Assembly (NCBI RefSeq): GCF_020217185.1
Contig: NZ_JAIWNX010000098.1
Span: 1-17,337 of the forward strand
Direction of reading: 5' to 3'
Length of the DNA stretch: 17,337 bases
Origin: Asticcacaulis sp.
GTDB taxonomy: Bacteria; Pseudomonadota; Alphaproteobacteria; Caulobacterales; Caulobacteraceae
Shown here: positions 7,673 to 14,934 of the stretch, piece after piece
Position numbering within the stretch: the stretch's first letter is position 1
Layout: each line of letters starts with the position of its first letter
Notes under the pieces: generated by a model
The model's input: the letters and a program-made list of their open reading frames with translations, nothing else
Database searches by the model: none
Told to the model about the DNA's origin: nothing
Position numbers and translations under genes: made by a program

Positions 7673-8659
7673 TCACACAAACAGGGCGCTCAACTCCCGT
7701 TCGATGATCGCGGGATCGTCCAGACGGCATAGCCGTGCCTTATCCTGACGCCGAGTCGCCGGGTCTTCGCTATAATCGCCAGCTTCAATATACCAGCCCA
7801 GATGCTTCTTGAACATTTTGAGGCCCAGACCGTCGCCATAGAAGCCGAGACTGTCGTGCATATGTTCGAGGATCAGTTCCAGACGCGCCGATCCGGTTGG
7901 CTCAGGCGGATTTTCGCCGCTCAACGCCGCATCGAGTTGCGCCGCCAGCCACGGACGTCCATAGACGCCGCGCCCGATCATCAGGCCATCGGCTCCGGAT
8001 TGGGTCAGAGCCTCGCGCGCTGTGTCACCATCAGTAATGTCGCCATTGACGATGACGGGGATGGACACCGCGGCCTTGACCTGCCGCACAAAGGCCCAGT
8101 CGGCCTCCCCTTTGTAAAACTGCTGGCGCGTGCGACCATGCACCGTCACCGCCTGCACCCCGATGGCCTCAGCCCGGCGGGCCAGTTCCGGGGCATTACG
8201 GCTGTGGTCGTCCCAGCCCATCCGCATCTTGACCGTCACCGGTCGCGAGGTCGCGCTGACGGCCGCCTCCATCAGGCGGCTGGCGGCATCGAGGTCGCGC
8301 ATCAAGGCCGATCCACACAGCACGCCAGTCACCTCCTTGGCCGGGCAACCAAAGTTGAGATCGACAATTTGCGCGCCCGACGCTTCGGCCAGAGCCGCAC
8401 CGCGTGCGATAAAGTCCGGGTCCTTGCCGATCAGTTGCACGATCTTCAGGCCAGCATGTTCCCCCAGAGCGAATTTGCGCACCACGTCCGGACGCCCGCG
8501 CTCCAGCTCGGCGCAGGCCACCATCTCGGTGGCCGCATAGGCAGCCCCCAGCTTCGACGCCATGCGGCGGAACGGCAGATCAGACACGCCGGTCATAGGC
8601 GCGATCAGGGCGCGCCCGGCAATCTCCACATCTCCGATCCTAAGACTGTGCGTCATCAT
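7673..8659 (-). CDS. dusB: tRNA-dihydrouridine synthase (NifR3/DusB type)
   Basis: The enzyme uses FMN and NADPH to reduce specific uridines in tRNA to dihydrouridine. The 328-aa chain has the usual length. The FMN-barrel start is LIAPMTGVSDLPFRRMA (about 18-34); the Dus signature NFGCPAKEVTG (about 102-112) contains the presumed catalytic Cys105; VKMRMGWDD, TVHGRTRQQFYKGEADW and VNGDITD (barrel strands and FMN phosphate contacts) follow, then MIGRGVYGRPW. A helical C-terminal domain holds the GLKMFKKHLGWY block. Two adjacent ATG codons (8659 and 8656) are possible starts; neither has a strong ribosome site. It diverges from ispDF across 62 bp, as in other alphaproteobacteria, and is followed by ntrY. 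The nifR3 name comes from its place at the head of ntr operons. Confidence 0.93.
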   Translation of the reverse strand: MMTHSLRIGDVEIAGRALIAPMTGVSDLPFRRMASKLGAAYAATEMVACAELERGRPDVVRKFALGEHAGLKIVQLIGKDPDFIARGAALAEASGAQIVDLNFGCPAKEVTGVLCGSALMRDLDAASRLMEAAVSATSRPVTVKMRMGWDDHSRNAPELARRAEAIGVQAVTVHGRTRQQFYKGEADWAFVRQVKAAVSIPVIVNGDITDGDTAREALTQSGADGLMIGRGVYGRPWLAAQLDAALSGENPPEPTGSARLELILEHMHDSLGFYGDGLGLKMFKKHLGWYIEAGDYSEDPATRRQDKARLCRLDDPAIIERELSALFV

Positions 8660-8721
8660 GGGCGCGAAATAACCGCGAAGCCCTCTTTACGCAATGGGCG
8701 ACGTCCGATTAAGACAAAGCC
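8660..8721. promoter_or_regulatory. Divergent promoter region between dusB and ispDF
   Basis: Only 62 bp separate the divergent starts of dusB and ispDF, so promoters or leaders for both must lie here or inside the opposite gene. I see no clear -35/-10 pair, no repeat and only a weak ribosome site before ispDF (AAGACAAAG). Confidence 0.45.
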
Positions 8722-9867
8722 ATGAGTTTCAATGCGATCATCGTTGCCGGCGGTTCGGGTCAGAGATCAGGCGGCAAAAAGCAATGGATGCCGTTGCGCG
8801 GCAAGCCTGTCCTAAACTGGTCAATCGAAGCCTTTGCCCGTGCCGGAGCCGCCGACATCGTGGTGGTCGTGCCGCGTGACGACCTTGATCACGCCACCCT
8901 GACGCTTCAGGGGCTGGAGCGGGTGCGCGTCGTGCCGGGCGGTGCCACGCGCGCCCTTTCGGTGCAAAGCGGCCTCAACGCCTTGCACGAAACCGCTGCG
9001 CCGGATGATCTCGTGCTGATCCACGATGCGGCGCGGCCCCTGCTGAGCGTCGATCTGATTGAAGCGCTGGTGGCTCGGCTGCATACGGCGCGCGCCGCCA
9101 TTCTGGCCGTACCGGTCACCGACTCGCTGAAGCGCGCCGAAGATGGCCGCATCATTGACGCGCCGTCGCGTAACGGCCTGTGGCGCGCCCAGACCCCTCA
9201 GGCCTTCCGCCTGAAAGACATAGCCGACGCCTATGCCCAGTGGACGGGTGAAGTCGAGGCCACGGATGAGGCCATGGTGGCCGCCGCCGCCGGGATCAGG
9301 GTTGAGATCGTCGAAGGGGCGCAGCGGCTTCAAAAACTCACCTATCCCGAAGATTTTGCCGTGCTGGAGGCCTTTATGCCCGCTCAACAGATGCGTATCG
9401 GTCAGGGCTTTGACGCCCACCGCTGGGGGCCTGGCGAAAGCGTGTGGCTGTGCGGCGTGGAAATCACCCACGATCAGACCCTGATCGGCCATTCCGATGC
9501 CGATGCTGGCCTGCACGCCCTGACCGATGCTCTTCTGGGGGCAGCGGGACTAGGGGATATCGGTGATCACTTCCCGCCCACCGACCCGCAATGGAAGGGC
9601 GCGCCATCTGACTTGTTTTTGCGTCATGCGGCCGAACTGATCCGCCAGCGCGGGGGGGAAATCGTCAATGTCGATGTGACCCTGATTTGCGAGCGCCCAA
9701 AGATCAAGCCGCATCGGGAGGCCATGCGTCAGAGGGTGGCCGACATTCTCGCGCTTGATGTGTCGCGAGTCAGTATCAAGGCCACAACCACTGAAAAAAT
9801 GGGCTTCACCGGTCGCGAAGAAGGACTGGCCGCACAGGCGGTGTGCCTGATCACGCTGCCATCCTAA
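8722..9867 (+). CDS. ispDF: Bifunctional IspD/IspF enzyme of the MEP isoprenoid pathway
   Basis: The 381-aa fusion joins two MEP-pathway steps: IspD makes CDP-methylerythritol from MEP and CTP; IspF cyclises the later CDP-ME 2-phosphate to the 2,4-cyclodiphosphate, releasing CMP. The IspD half (about 1-222) opens with the nucleotide-binding loop VAGGSGQRSGGKKQW and has HDAARPLLS near 101 and RAQTPQAFRL near 155. The IspF half (from about 224) has GQGFDAHRWG with metal ligands Asp231 and His233, GHSDADAGLHALTDALLGA with ligand His265, GDIGDHFPPTD, and the C-terminal KATTTEKMGFTGREEG. Both halves look complete. Fusion is usual in alphaproteobacteria, and separate ispD and ispF genes are not expected elsewhere in this genome. 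The ATG at 8722 is the only start that keeps the IspD glycine loop at its normal position. Confidence 0.97.
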   Translation: MSFNAIIVAGGSGQRSGGKKQWMPLRGKPVLNWSIEAFARAGAADIVVVVPRDDLDHATLTLQGLERVRVVPGGATRALSVQSGLNALHETAAPDDLVLIHDAARPLLSVDLIEALVARLHTARAAILAVPVTDSLKRAEDGRIIDAPSRNGLWRAQTPQAFRLKDIADAYAQWTGEVEATDEAMVAAAAGIRVEIVEGAQRLQKLTYPEDFAVLEAFMPAQQMRIGQGFDAHRWGPGESVWLCGVEITHDQTLIGHSDADAGLHALTDALLGAAGLGDIGDHFPPTDPQWKGAPSDLFLRHAAELIRQRGGEIVNVDVTLICERPKIKPHREAMRQRVADILALDVSRVSIKATTTEKMGFTGREEGLAAQAVCLITLPS

Positions 9868-10107
9868 TGCGGTGCACAATCACGAATTTTTAAACATTGT
9901 AACGAAAGATGCATTTTTATTATTATTAACAATTGTTTGCATGAAATGTAGCTAATGCTGCTATGCAAAATTTCAAATGACAACGCTCTGTAAATATGAT
10001 GAATTGAAAACGTTCGGGGTGGGTTTGTTTTTAAAGCCCATAATTTTATTCAATTTTTTAAGTCGTTCTTTTTTGCGTTCCAACCTTCCCCACCCCGAAC
10101 AGGCTTC
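9868..10107. other. AT-rich gap between convergent ispDF and the MBL gene
   Basis: This 240-bp gap is much more AT-rich than the genes around it, with long T runs such as the one near 10060. No ORF of note is present. It holds a 7-bp inverted pair TTTGCAT (9936-9942)/ATGCAAA (9963-9969) and the large inverted repeat listed separately. As both flanking genes end here, terminators are expected, but no canonical hairpin plus T tract stands out on either strand. A small RNA is possible but unsupported. Confidence 0.5.
10012..10100. repeat. 12-bp inverted repeat bounding an 89-bp AT-rich segment
   Basis: GTTCGGGGTGGG (10012-10023) and CCCACCCCGAAC (10089-10100) are perfect complements enclosing 65 AT-rich bases. 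The right end lies 7 bp from the MBL stop. It could be a long-range terminator stem serving both convergent genes, a MITE-like remnant, or a structured small RNA. No target-site duplication is obvious in the immediate flanks. Confidence 0.5.
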
Positions 10108-10917
10108 CTAAAACTCCGTATCGATCATCATCTGATCATAGGCAGGGACGACACCGTCGGGCAGTTTCGCCAGCAATTCTTCGTAATCCATTTCCTGATG
10201 CAGATTGGTTAGCACGGCCAAGTCAGGCTTGACGCGTGCGATCCATTCCAGCGCCAGATCGAGATGCGCGTGGGTCGGGTGCGGCGCATAACGCAGGGCA
10301 TCCACAATCCAGACCTTGAGCCCGTAGAGCTGCGCAAAGCTGTCTTCCGGCAGGTCGCTGATGTCGCTGGAATAGGCCACGTCCCCGATACGATAGCCGA
10401 CGGAGCGGATAGGGCCGTGGATCTGATCGAAGGTGACGACCGGCACCTCGCCGCCCTCACCCGTCAGATGAAACCTCTCCCCGAAGGACGGCAGGACCAT
10501 CGGCGCGCAGATCGGCGGATAACCGAACTTACCTGTAAAAATATAATCGAACCGGCTGAGTAGGGTCTGACGCGTCGCTTCGTCCATATAGCCCGGCACC
10601 TGCATTTTGCGCAAAAGCGCAAAGGCCCGCATGTCATCTATGCCGTGCGTCTGGTCGGCATGATCGTGCGTCCACAGCACGGCATCCAGATGATCAATGC
10701 CCGTCTGCATGATCTGGGTGCGAAAATCCGGAGACGTATCGACCACCACATTGGTTGCCTGATCCGGGGAAGACGGATCAAAGGCCTGAAACAGGGCCGA
10801 ACAGCGGCTGCGGCGGTTCTTCGGGTTGTGCGGATCGCAGCGCCCCCAAAACCCATCGGCACGCGGCACGCCCGTCGAACAGCCTGAGCCCAGTATGGTG
10901 GTCCTCAACCGTCTCAT
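10108..10917 (-). CDS. MBL-fold metallo-hydrolase (PhnP/RNase Z-like)
   Basis: This 269-aa protein belongs to the MBL-fold group that includes PhnP, a cyclic phosphodiesterase. It opens with TILGSGCSTGVPR, the glycine-rich start typical of the PhnP/RNase Z-like branch. The metal motif HxHxDxxH is intact as THDHADQTH (His84, His86, Asp88, His91). YSSDISDLPE supplies the later acidic ligand region, and LTNLHQEMDY near the C-terminus corresponds to the last His motif. The substrate is unknown; in alphaproteobacteria this gene regularly follows tatD, so it is probably housekeeping in nucleotide or phosphodiester metabolism (inference). Its start overlaps the tatD stop by four bases (ATGA), which indicates translational coupling and makes the start secure. 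Confidence 0.9.
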   Translation of the reverse strand: MRRLRTTILGSGCSTGVPRADGFWGRCDPHNPKNRRSRCSALFQAFDPSSPDQATNVVVDTSPDFRTQIMQTGIDHLDAVLWTHDHADQTHGIDDMRAFALLRKMQVPGYMDEATRQTLLSRFDYIFTGKFGYPPICAPMVLPSFGERFHLTGEGGEVPVVTFDQIHGPIRSVGYRIGDVAYSSDISDLPEDSFAQLYGLKVWIVDALRYAPHPTHAHLDLALEWIARVKPDLAVLTNLHQEMDYEELLAKLPDGVVPAYDQMMIDTEF

Positions 10918-11690
10918 GCGCGCGGGATCCGCTTGAACAGGGCGTAGAAGGCGTCAGTCGTTCGCGCAATCGTGTCTTGGCGCGTCCAGCCACGGATTTC
11001 CGCCAGCTTGTCATAGACATGCGTCACATAGGCCGGTTCGTTGCGCCGTCCGCGCATGGGGATGGGCGCCAGATAGGGGCAATCGGTTTCGACGATGATG
11101 CGCTCCGCCGGCATGTCGGCGATAATGTCGCGCACATCCTGCGCCGCCTTGAAGGTGGCAATGCCTGACACCGAGAAATAGGCCCCGATCCCGGCCGCCT
11201 TCTTCGCCAGCTCCGCCCCGGACGTATAGCAGTGCAGCAGAAAGGTGAACGGCCCTTTGGCGTGTTCGTTGGAAAGGATCTCCCACATTTCCGCATCGGC
11301 TTCGCGCGTGTGGACCACCAGCGGCAAGCCACTTTGGCGCGCCGCGTGGACATGGGTGCGGAACACGGCCGCCTGAATATCGCGCGGGCTGTAGTCATAG
11401 TGAAAATCCAGCCCGCATTCGCCGATACCGACCACCTTGGGCCGTTGCGCCAGCGTCAGCAGGTCGGCTACGCGAAGGTCCGGATTTTCCCTGGCCTCGT
11501 GCGGGTGCGTGCCCACCGTGGCCCAGATGTCCTGATGCGTCGTCAAACCATAGCAGGTTTCGAAATTCGACACCCGATCGCAGATATTGACCATCAGCCC
11601 CACCCCGGCCTCACGCGCCCGGTCGATCACCGCGTCACGGTCTTCGTCGTATTGCGGGGCGTGCAGATTGACGTGACTGTCGATGAGCAT
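10914..11690 (-). CDS. tatD: TatD-family metal-dependent hydrolase (DNase)
   Basis: TatD proteins are TIM-barrel nucleases with 3'-5' exonuclease activity on DNA or RNA. The 258-aa length is typical. Metal and active-site motifs are IGECGLDFHYD (Glu91), VVHTREAD, LLHCYTSG and VETDCPYLAP (catalytic Asp). The first ligand motif, normally HxH (as in DSHCHLD), reads DSHVNLH here, with Asn8 in the place of the second His. The rest is intact, so I regard this as a clade variant rather than a dead enzyme. The ATG at 11690 lies one base after the holB stop, and the end overlaps the MBL gene by four bases. In many relatives metG sits between holB and tatD; it does not here. Confidence 0.92.
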   Translation of the reverse strand: MLIDSHVNLHAPQYDEDRDAVIDRAREAGVGLMVNICDRVSNFETCYGLTTHQDIWATVGTHPHEARENPDLRVADLLTLAQRPKVVGIGECGLDFHYDYSPRDIQAAVFRTHVHAARQSGLPLVVHTREADAEMWEILSNEHAKGPFTFLLHCYTSGAELAKKAAGIGAYFSVSGIATFKAAQDVRDIIADMPAERIIVETDCPYLAPIPMRGRRNEPAYVTHVYDKLAEIRGWTRQDTIARTTDAFYALFKRIPRA

Positions 11691-11691
11691 A

Positions 11692-12702
11692 TTACCTTAA
11701 AGCCTTGATATCATTTACGATGGACCAGAAATATTCGCCGCGATCCAGATTGACGCCTTCGGTTTCGGCGACGACCGTGCTGAGCCTGACCCACAGCTCC
11801 GACCATTGCCGTCCACGCGCCGGCGCATCGGCGCTGAGCGCCCGCTCCTGCACACGGTCACTGAGCGCAGCAATAAATTGCGCGAACTTTTTGGGGCCGT
11901 CGATCTTCGAGGAATTCGTCTTGAACATCGTCATCAGTGGCAGCAGATCAAAGCGCGCGGGCGGCGTATCCGACAACAGCCGTGCCGCCAGTTCATCCAT
12001 CTCCAGCGCCCCCTCTTCCCACAGCCGCAACCCCTTACCGGGTGAGCCCTTGGCCATCACCACCAGCCGTTCGAGTTGTTCAGGGCCAAGGTCGGCGCGC
12101 GCCGCGATAAAGCGCTGAACGGCCTCATCATCCCACGGTGAAAAGCCCAGACGTCGGCAGCGCGAGCGGATGGTGGCCAGCAGCTTGCCCGGCGAATGCG
12201 AGATGAGAAACAGCAAACCCCGTTCAGGTGGTTCCTCAAGAATCTTCAGCAAGGCATTGGCTGAATTGATATTCAGGTCATCGACGGCATCAACGATACA
12301 GACGCGATAGGCCGAGCGCGACGGCGCCTTGGAAAAAAACTCTCCCACTTCGCGCACCGCATCGACGGTGATGTTCTTGCGCGTCTTGCCGTCCTTCTGC
12401 TCGCGTTCCAGCACCAGCAGGTCCGGGTGCGACTGCGCCACGATCAGGCGCGCATCCGGGTCCTCTTCGGACATGCCCAGAATGCCGAAGCCCCTGTCCC
12501 GCTGATGCCCCATCAGATAGCGCGCCGCGCGGTAGGCAAAGGTCGCCTTGCCCACCCCTTCCGGCCCGCACAGCAGCCAGGCGTGATGCAACCGCCCGCG
12601 CGAAAGGGCGTCAAGAAAAGCCGTCTCCTGCGCCTCACCCTGAATGAAATCAAAGACCTGACGCGGATGGGCGACGGCGGTATCGTCTTCGGTCACCGCC
12701 AT
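11692..12702 (-). CDS. holB: DNA polymerase III subunit delta prime
   Basis: Delta prime is the stator subunit of the clamp loader that places the beta clamp on DNA at replication forks. The 336-aa chain has an RFC-like AAA+ N-terminus: AWLLCGPEGVGKATFAYRAA (P-loop around Lys52), DAVDDLNINSANALLKILEEPP (Walker-B-like segment and conserved helix), and ISHSPGKLLATIRSRCRRLGF, carrying the SRC motif that acts as the arginine finger toward neighbouring subunits. The zinc-binding cysteine cluster of the E. coli protein is not visible near residues 65-95. The C-terminal collar domain is diverged, as is usual. Spacing is one base to tmk upstream and one base to tatD downstream, so this is a single transcription unit with coupled translation. 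Confidence 0.93.
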   Translation of the reverse strand: MAVTEDDTAVAHPRQVFDFIQGEAQETAFLDALSRGRLHHAWLLCGPEGVGKATFAYRAARYLMGHQRDRGFGILGMSEEDPDARLIVAQSHPDLLVLEREQKDGKTRKNITVDAVREVGEFFSKAPSRSAYRVCIVDAVDDLNINSANALLKILEEPPERGLLFLISHSPGKLLATIRSRCRRLGFSPWDDEAVQRFIAARADLGPEQLERLVVMAKGSPGKGLRLWEEGALEMDELAARLLSDTPPARFDLLPLMTMFKTNSSKIDGPKKFAQFIAALSDRVQERALSADAPARGRQWSELWVRLSTVVAETEGVNLDRGEYFWSIVNDIKALR

Positions 12703-12703
12703 A

Positions 12704-13342
12704 TCAGCTTCCCTTCAGTTCGGCAAAGCGATCCGACACCACGCGCCAGATATCGGCCCTGATGTCTTCAATCGCGCGGTCAGCGTCGATCAGGCGATAA
12801 CGTTCAGGATGCGCGGCGGCGCGTTTGCGGAAGCCCTCGCGCAGGCGCTCGTGAAAGGCCAGCCCTTTGGACTCAAAGCGATTTTCGGCATCGCCGCGCG
12901 CCAGCGCCCGCTTCAAGCCCGTTTCCGGCGGCATATCCATCACGATGACCAGATCGGGCTGGGTGTCCCCCACCACGGCGGCGTCGATGCTTTCGATCAA
13001 CTCCGGCGTCACGCCACCGCCCGCCCCCTGATAGGCGCGGGTGGAATCGGAAAAGCGGTCGCAGACGATCCACGCCCCGCGTTCCAACGCCGGCCGGATC
13101 ACCTGCTCCAGATGGTTGGCGCGCGCCGCATACATCATCAGGGTTTCGGACATCGGCGACCAGCGCCCCGCCTCACCGGTCACCAGCAGGTCGCGCAGCG
13201 CTTCCGCGCCGCTGGAACCACCCGGTTCGCGCGTCTGCACCACCTCAAGCCCCAGTTCACGCAGATGCGCCACCAGCGCCTTCACCTGGGTGGATTTTCC
13301 GGCCCCCTCGCCGCCTTCGAATGTAATGAATCTACCGGTCAT
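12704..13342 (-). CDS. tmk: Thymidylate kinase
   Basis: Tmk phosphorylates dTMP to dTDP using ATP, the last specific step in dTTP synthesis. Counted from the ATG at 13342 (212 aa), the P-loop is FEGGEGAGKST (8-18), followed by TREPGGSSGAEALRDLL (substrate loop), VCDRFSDSTRAYQGAGGGV (DRY/DRF motif and dTMP contacts) and the helical LID region, ending in a C-terminal helix. A TTG at 13363 would add seven residues (MADVSAD), but the family nearly always begins a few residues before FEGGEGAGKS, so I favour 13342; neither start has a strong ribosome site. The gene ends one base before holB, a standard tmk-holB arrangement. Upstream is rlpA, where dacF is often found in relatives. Confidence 0.95.
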   Translation of the reverse strand: MTGRFITFEGGEGAGKSTQVKALVAHLRELGLEVVQTREPGGSSGAEALRDLLVTGEAGRWSPMSETLMMYAARANHLEQVIRPALERGAWIVCDRFSDSTRAYQGAGGGVTPELIESIDAAVVGDTQPDLVIVMDMPPETGLKRALARGDAENRFESKGLAFHERLREGFRKRAAAHPERYRLIDADRAIEDIRADIWRVVSDRFAELKGS

Positions 13343-13404
13343 GTCTGCCGATACATCGGCCAAGCGCCGGGCTAAGACAAGGCTAAAATCAAAACCCGCC
13401 CAAA

Positions 13405-14172
13405 TTACTCGTCGCGCGTCAGAATGGCGTCAAAATAGCCCGCCGCCAGCACCTTTTGCCGATAAAGCTCGGCCTTTTGCGCCCCCTCGAACGGCCCCAG
13501 CGTCACGACATAGAGCCCGCGCCGCTCATCGACCCGCGCGCGCAACTGGTCGCTGACCCGTTCAGCATTGGCGCGCTCGGAAAAGGCCCCGACCTGCACG
13601 CGATACCGCTGGCGATCCCCGTCCGAGGGCTCAGGCGATGCCGCGGCATAGGTTGGCCGTGCCCCCAGTTCCGCCGGACCCAGAAACTTGATACGCACCC
13701 GTGCCGTGCCGGTCTGATGCACGCCCAAGGCCTTGGCGGCCCCCTTCGACAGATCGAGCAAGCGCCCATCGACGAACGGCCCACGATCATTGAGCCTCAG
13801 CCGCAGGGTGCGGCCATTGTCGAGATTAGTCACCTCAATCACCGAGGGCAGCGGCCAGGTCTTATGCGCCGCCGACAGGGCATTGGGGTCAAAACGCTCG
13901 CCCGTCGCCGTCAGGCTGCCCGACTCGTGGCCGTACCAACTCGCTGTCCCTGTGAGCGTGTCGCCAATATCCGGCACATAGGGGCGATAGGTGTCGCCAC
14001 GCACCTTATAGGGCCGCAGGTTAGCGGCGCGATACTGCCCGTTCTTCACCACGTCCGGCCCGTCGCGCGTGCTCAGCTTCGGCCCGCCCGCACAGGCGGC
14101 CAGAAGCCAGAGGCTTGCCAAAACAAGCATTTGCACTGATCTCTTCGCAATCAGGTTCAATTGGGTGGACAT
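13405..14172 (-). CDS. rlpA: RlpA-type septal lytic transglycosylase lipoprotein with SPOR domain
   Basis: RlpA cleaves denuded glycan strands lacking stem peptides and helps daughter cells separate. Residues 1-27 form a lipoprotein signal peptide with lipobox LAAC (acylated Cys27); alanine at +2 suggests outer-membrane sorting. The double-psi beta-barrel catalytic domain covers about 72-165: TASWYGHESGSLTATGERFDP, SAAHKTWPLPSVIEVTNLDNGR and LNDRGPFVDGRLLDLSKGAA. The conserved His of AAHK and Asp of NDRGPF are the expected catalytic residues. A short linker leads to a C-terminal SPOR domain (about 185-255, RYRVQVGAFSERANAERV onward), which binds denuded glycan at the division site. The 255-aa length is normal. 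It lies 62 bp upstream of tmk on the same strand. Confidence 0.93.
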   Translation of the reverse strand: MSTQLNLIAKRSVQMLVLASLWLLAACAGGPKLSTRDGPDVVKNGQYRAANLRPYKVRGDTYRPYVPDIGDTLTGTASWYGHESGSLTATGERFDPNALSAAHKTWPLPSVIEVTNLDNGRTLRLRLNDRGPFVDGRLLDLSKGAAKALGVHQTGTARVRIKFLGPAELGARPTYAAASPEPSDGDRQRYRVQVGAFSERANAERVSDQLRARVDERRGLYVVTLGPFEGAQKAELYRQKVLAAGYFDAILTRDE

Positions 14173-14243
14173 GGGACGCCCCGCTCAACACATTCTGTGC
14201 CCAAACAGGGTAAAAAGAAATGGAAAAGGCTTGGTTAACCTGC

Positions 14244-14597
14244 CTAAAGATTAAGCCCCAGCGCAATCAGGGCCAGCGCCGCCGGAAGCGCCTGAATAAA
14301 CAAAATCTTGCGGCTGGCCGTCGCCGCGCCATAGACCCCGGCCACCACGACGCAGCTCAGAAAGAAGACCTTGAAGGCCTCAGCGTGCGGTCCCGGCACC
14401 AGCCCATAGATCAGACCGGCGGCCAGAAACCCGTTATAAAGCCCCTGATTGGCCGCCAGAGTCTTGGTCTGCGCCGCAAATTCGCGGCTGAGCCCAAAGG
14501 CCTTCAACCCCGCCGGTTTCTGCCACAGGAACATCTCAAGGATCAGGATATAGATATGGATCAGCGCAACAAGCGCAGTCAGAACAGTAGCGATCAT
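14244..14597 (-). CDS. DUF1304 family small membrane protein
   Basis: The 117-aa product starts at the ATG at 14597, preceded by AAGAGGA at good spacing; the open frame continues further upstream but without a ribosome site. It is almost entirely hydrophobic, with four predicted membrane helices near residues 1-20, 45-65, 70-90 and 95-115. The pattern HIYILILEMFLWQKP near the N-terminus and NQGLYNGFLAAGLIYG in the middle match my recollection of DUF1304 proteins, an inner-membrane family of unknown function. It stands 71 bp upstream of rlpA on the same strand. No function can be given. It is the last chromosomal gene before the mobile element. Confidence 0.8.
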   Translation of the reverse strand: MIATVLTALVALIHIYILILEMFLWQKPAGLKAFGLSREFAAQTKTLAANQGLYNGFLAAGLIYGLVPGPHAEAFKVFFLSCVVVAGVYGAATASRKILFIQALPAALALIALGLNL

Positions 14598-14673
14598 GGA
14601 AGCGTCCTCTTTTATGCCTAGCAGGGTATGCCGCATATAGCGAACGGGCAAGTGCCTGACGCACGGGCGAACA

Positions 14674-14767
14674 GGGTGGGATTGGCTCCGCTGCGCTCCG
14701 CCGAACCTTCGCTTCGCTTCGGTTACGAACCCCATTTCCCCGTGGGTTCGAGTCCCCACCCCCGACG
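14674..14767 (+). other. tRNA/tmRNA T-arm-like sequence; candidate attachment-site region
   Basis: GTGGG-TTCGAGT-C-CCCAC (14742-14759) looks like the T-arm of a tRNA or tmRNA, with TTCGAGT as a good T-loop, followed by a pyrimidine-rich acceptor-like strand and then the 20-bp inverted repeat. An extra C spoils a perfect 5-bp/7-base arm, and no anticodon arm or 5' acceptor strand can be placed upstream, where short repeats (GCTCCGCTGCGCTCCGCC, CTTCGCTTCGCTTCGG) occur. An alternative hairpin CGAACCC/GGGTTCG (14726-14732/14744-14750) is also possible. P4-type integrases usually insert at tRNA or tmRNA 3' ends, so this may be a regenerated or remnant RNA 3' end. It is not called as a functional RNA gene. 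Confidence 0.4.
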
Positions 14768-14814
14768 ATCATACACAAAGACCGGCCCTTTTGAGGCCGG
14801 TCTTTGTGTATGAT
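14768..14814. repeat. Perfect 20-bp inverted repeat with 7-base loop, possible terminator
   Basis: Positions 14768-14787 and 14795-14814 are exact reverse complements; the loop is CTTTTGA. The core GACCGGCC/GGCCGGTC with flanking AAA/TTT resembles a bidirectional Rho-independent terminator, but the T stretch is broken (TCTTTGTGT). Its perfection over 20 bp and its place at the composition boundary also suit an element-end or recombination role. Confidence 0.6.
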
Positions 14815-14923
14815 GGCGGACAGGGTGTCCTCCAACCTAAAATCCGCCAATGTCCGCAGGCGTCCAGAAAACAATTTCAAATCAATTATATAAATGGATT
14901 AATTAAACTAACGAAGTCCGCCA
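14814..14923. repeat. Three TCCGCCA motifs in the integrase leader
   Basis: TGGCGGA at 14814-14820 (reverse), TCCGCCA at 14843-14849 and TCCGCCA at 14917-14923 are identical 7-mers; the first and last extend to 8 bases (TGGCGGAC/GTCCGCCA). They flank an AT-rich stretch (14875-14910) upstream of the integrase. Integrase arm sites or excisionase sites are typically spaced like this, but 7-mers can recur by chance. Confidence 0.35.
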
Positions 14924-14934
14924 CTGTACGGTTG

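Noticed and set aside
7802..8725. Plus-strand open frame of 307 codons
   Set aside because: It is antisense to dusB, whose motifs are clear; the translation is His/Arg/Gln-rich with no domain.
14674..14767. A complete tRNA or tmRNA gene
   Set aside because: Only a T-arm-like part can be drawn, with one extra C; no anticodon arm or pairing 5' acceptor strand is visible, so no RNA gene is called.
14536..14880. Minus-strand open frame of 114 codons across the element boundary
   Set aside because: It reads through the 20-bp inverted repeat and tRNA-like sequence; a translation with GGGDSNPRG is typical of misread antisense tRNA-like DNA.
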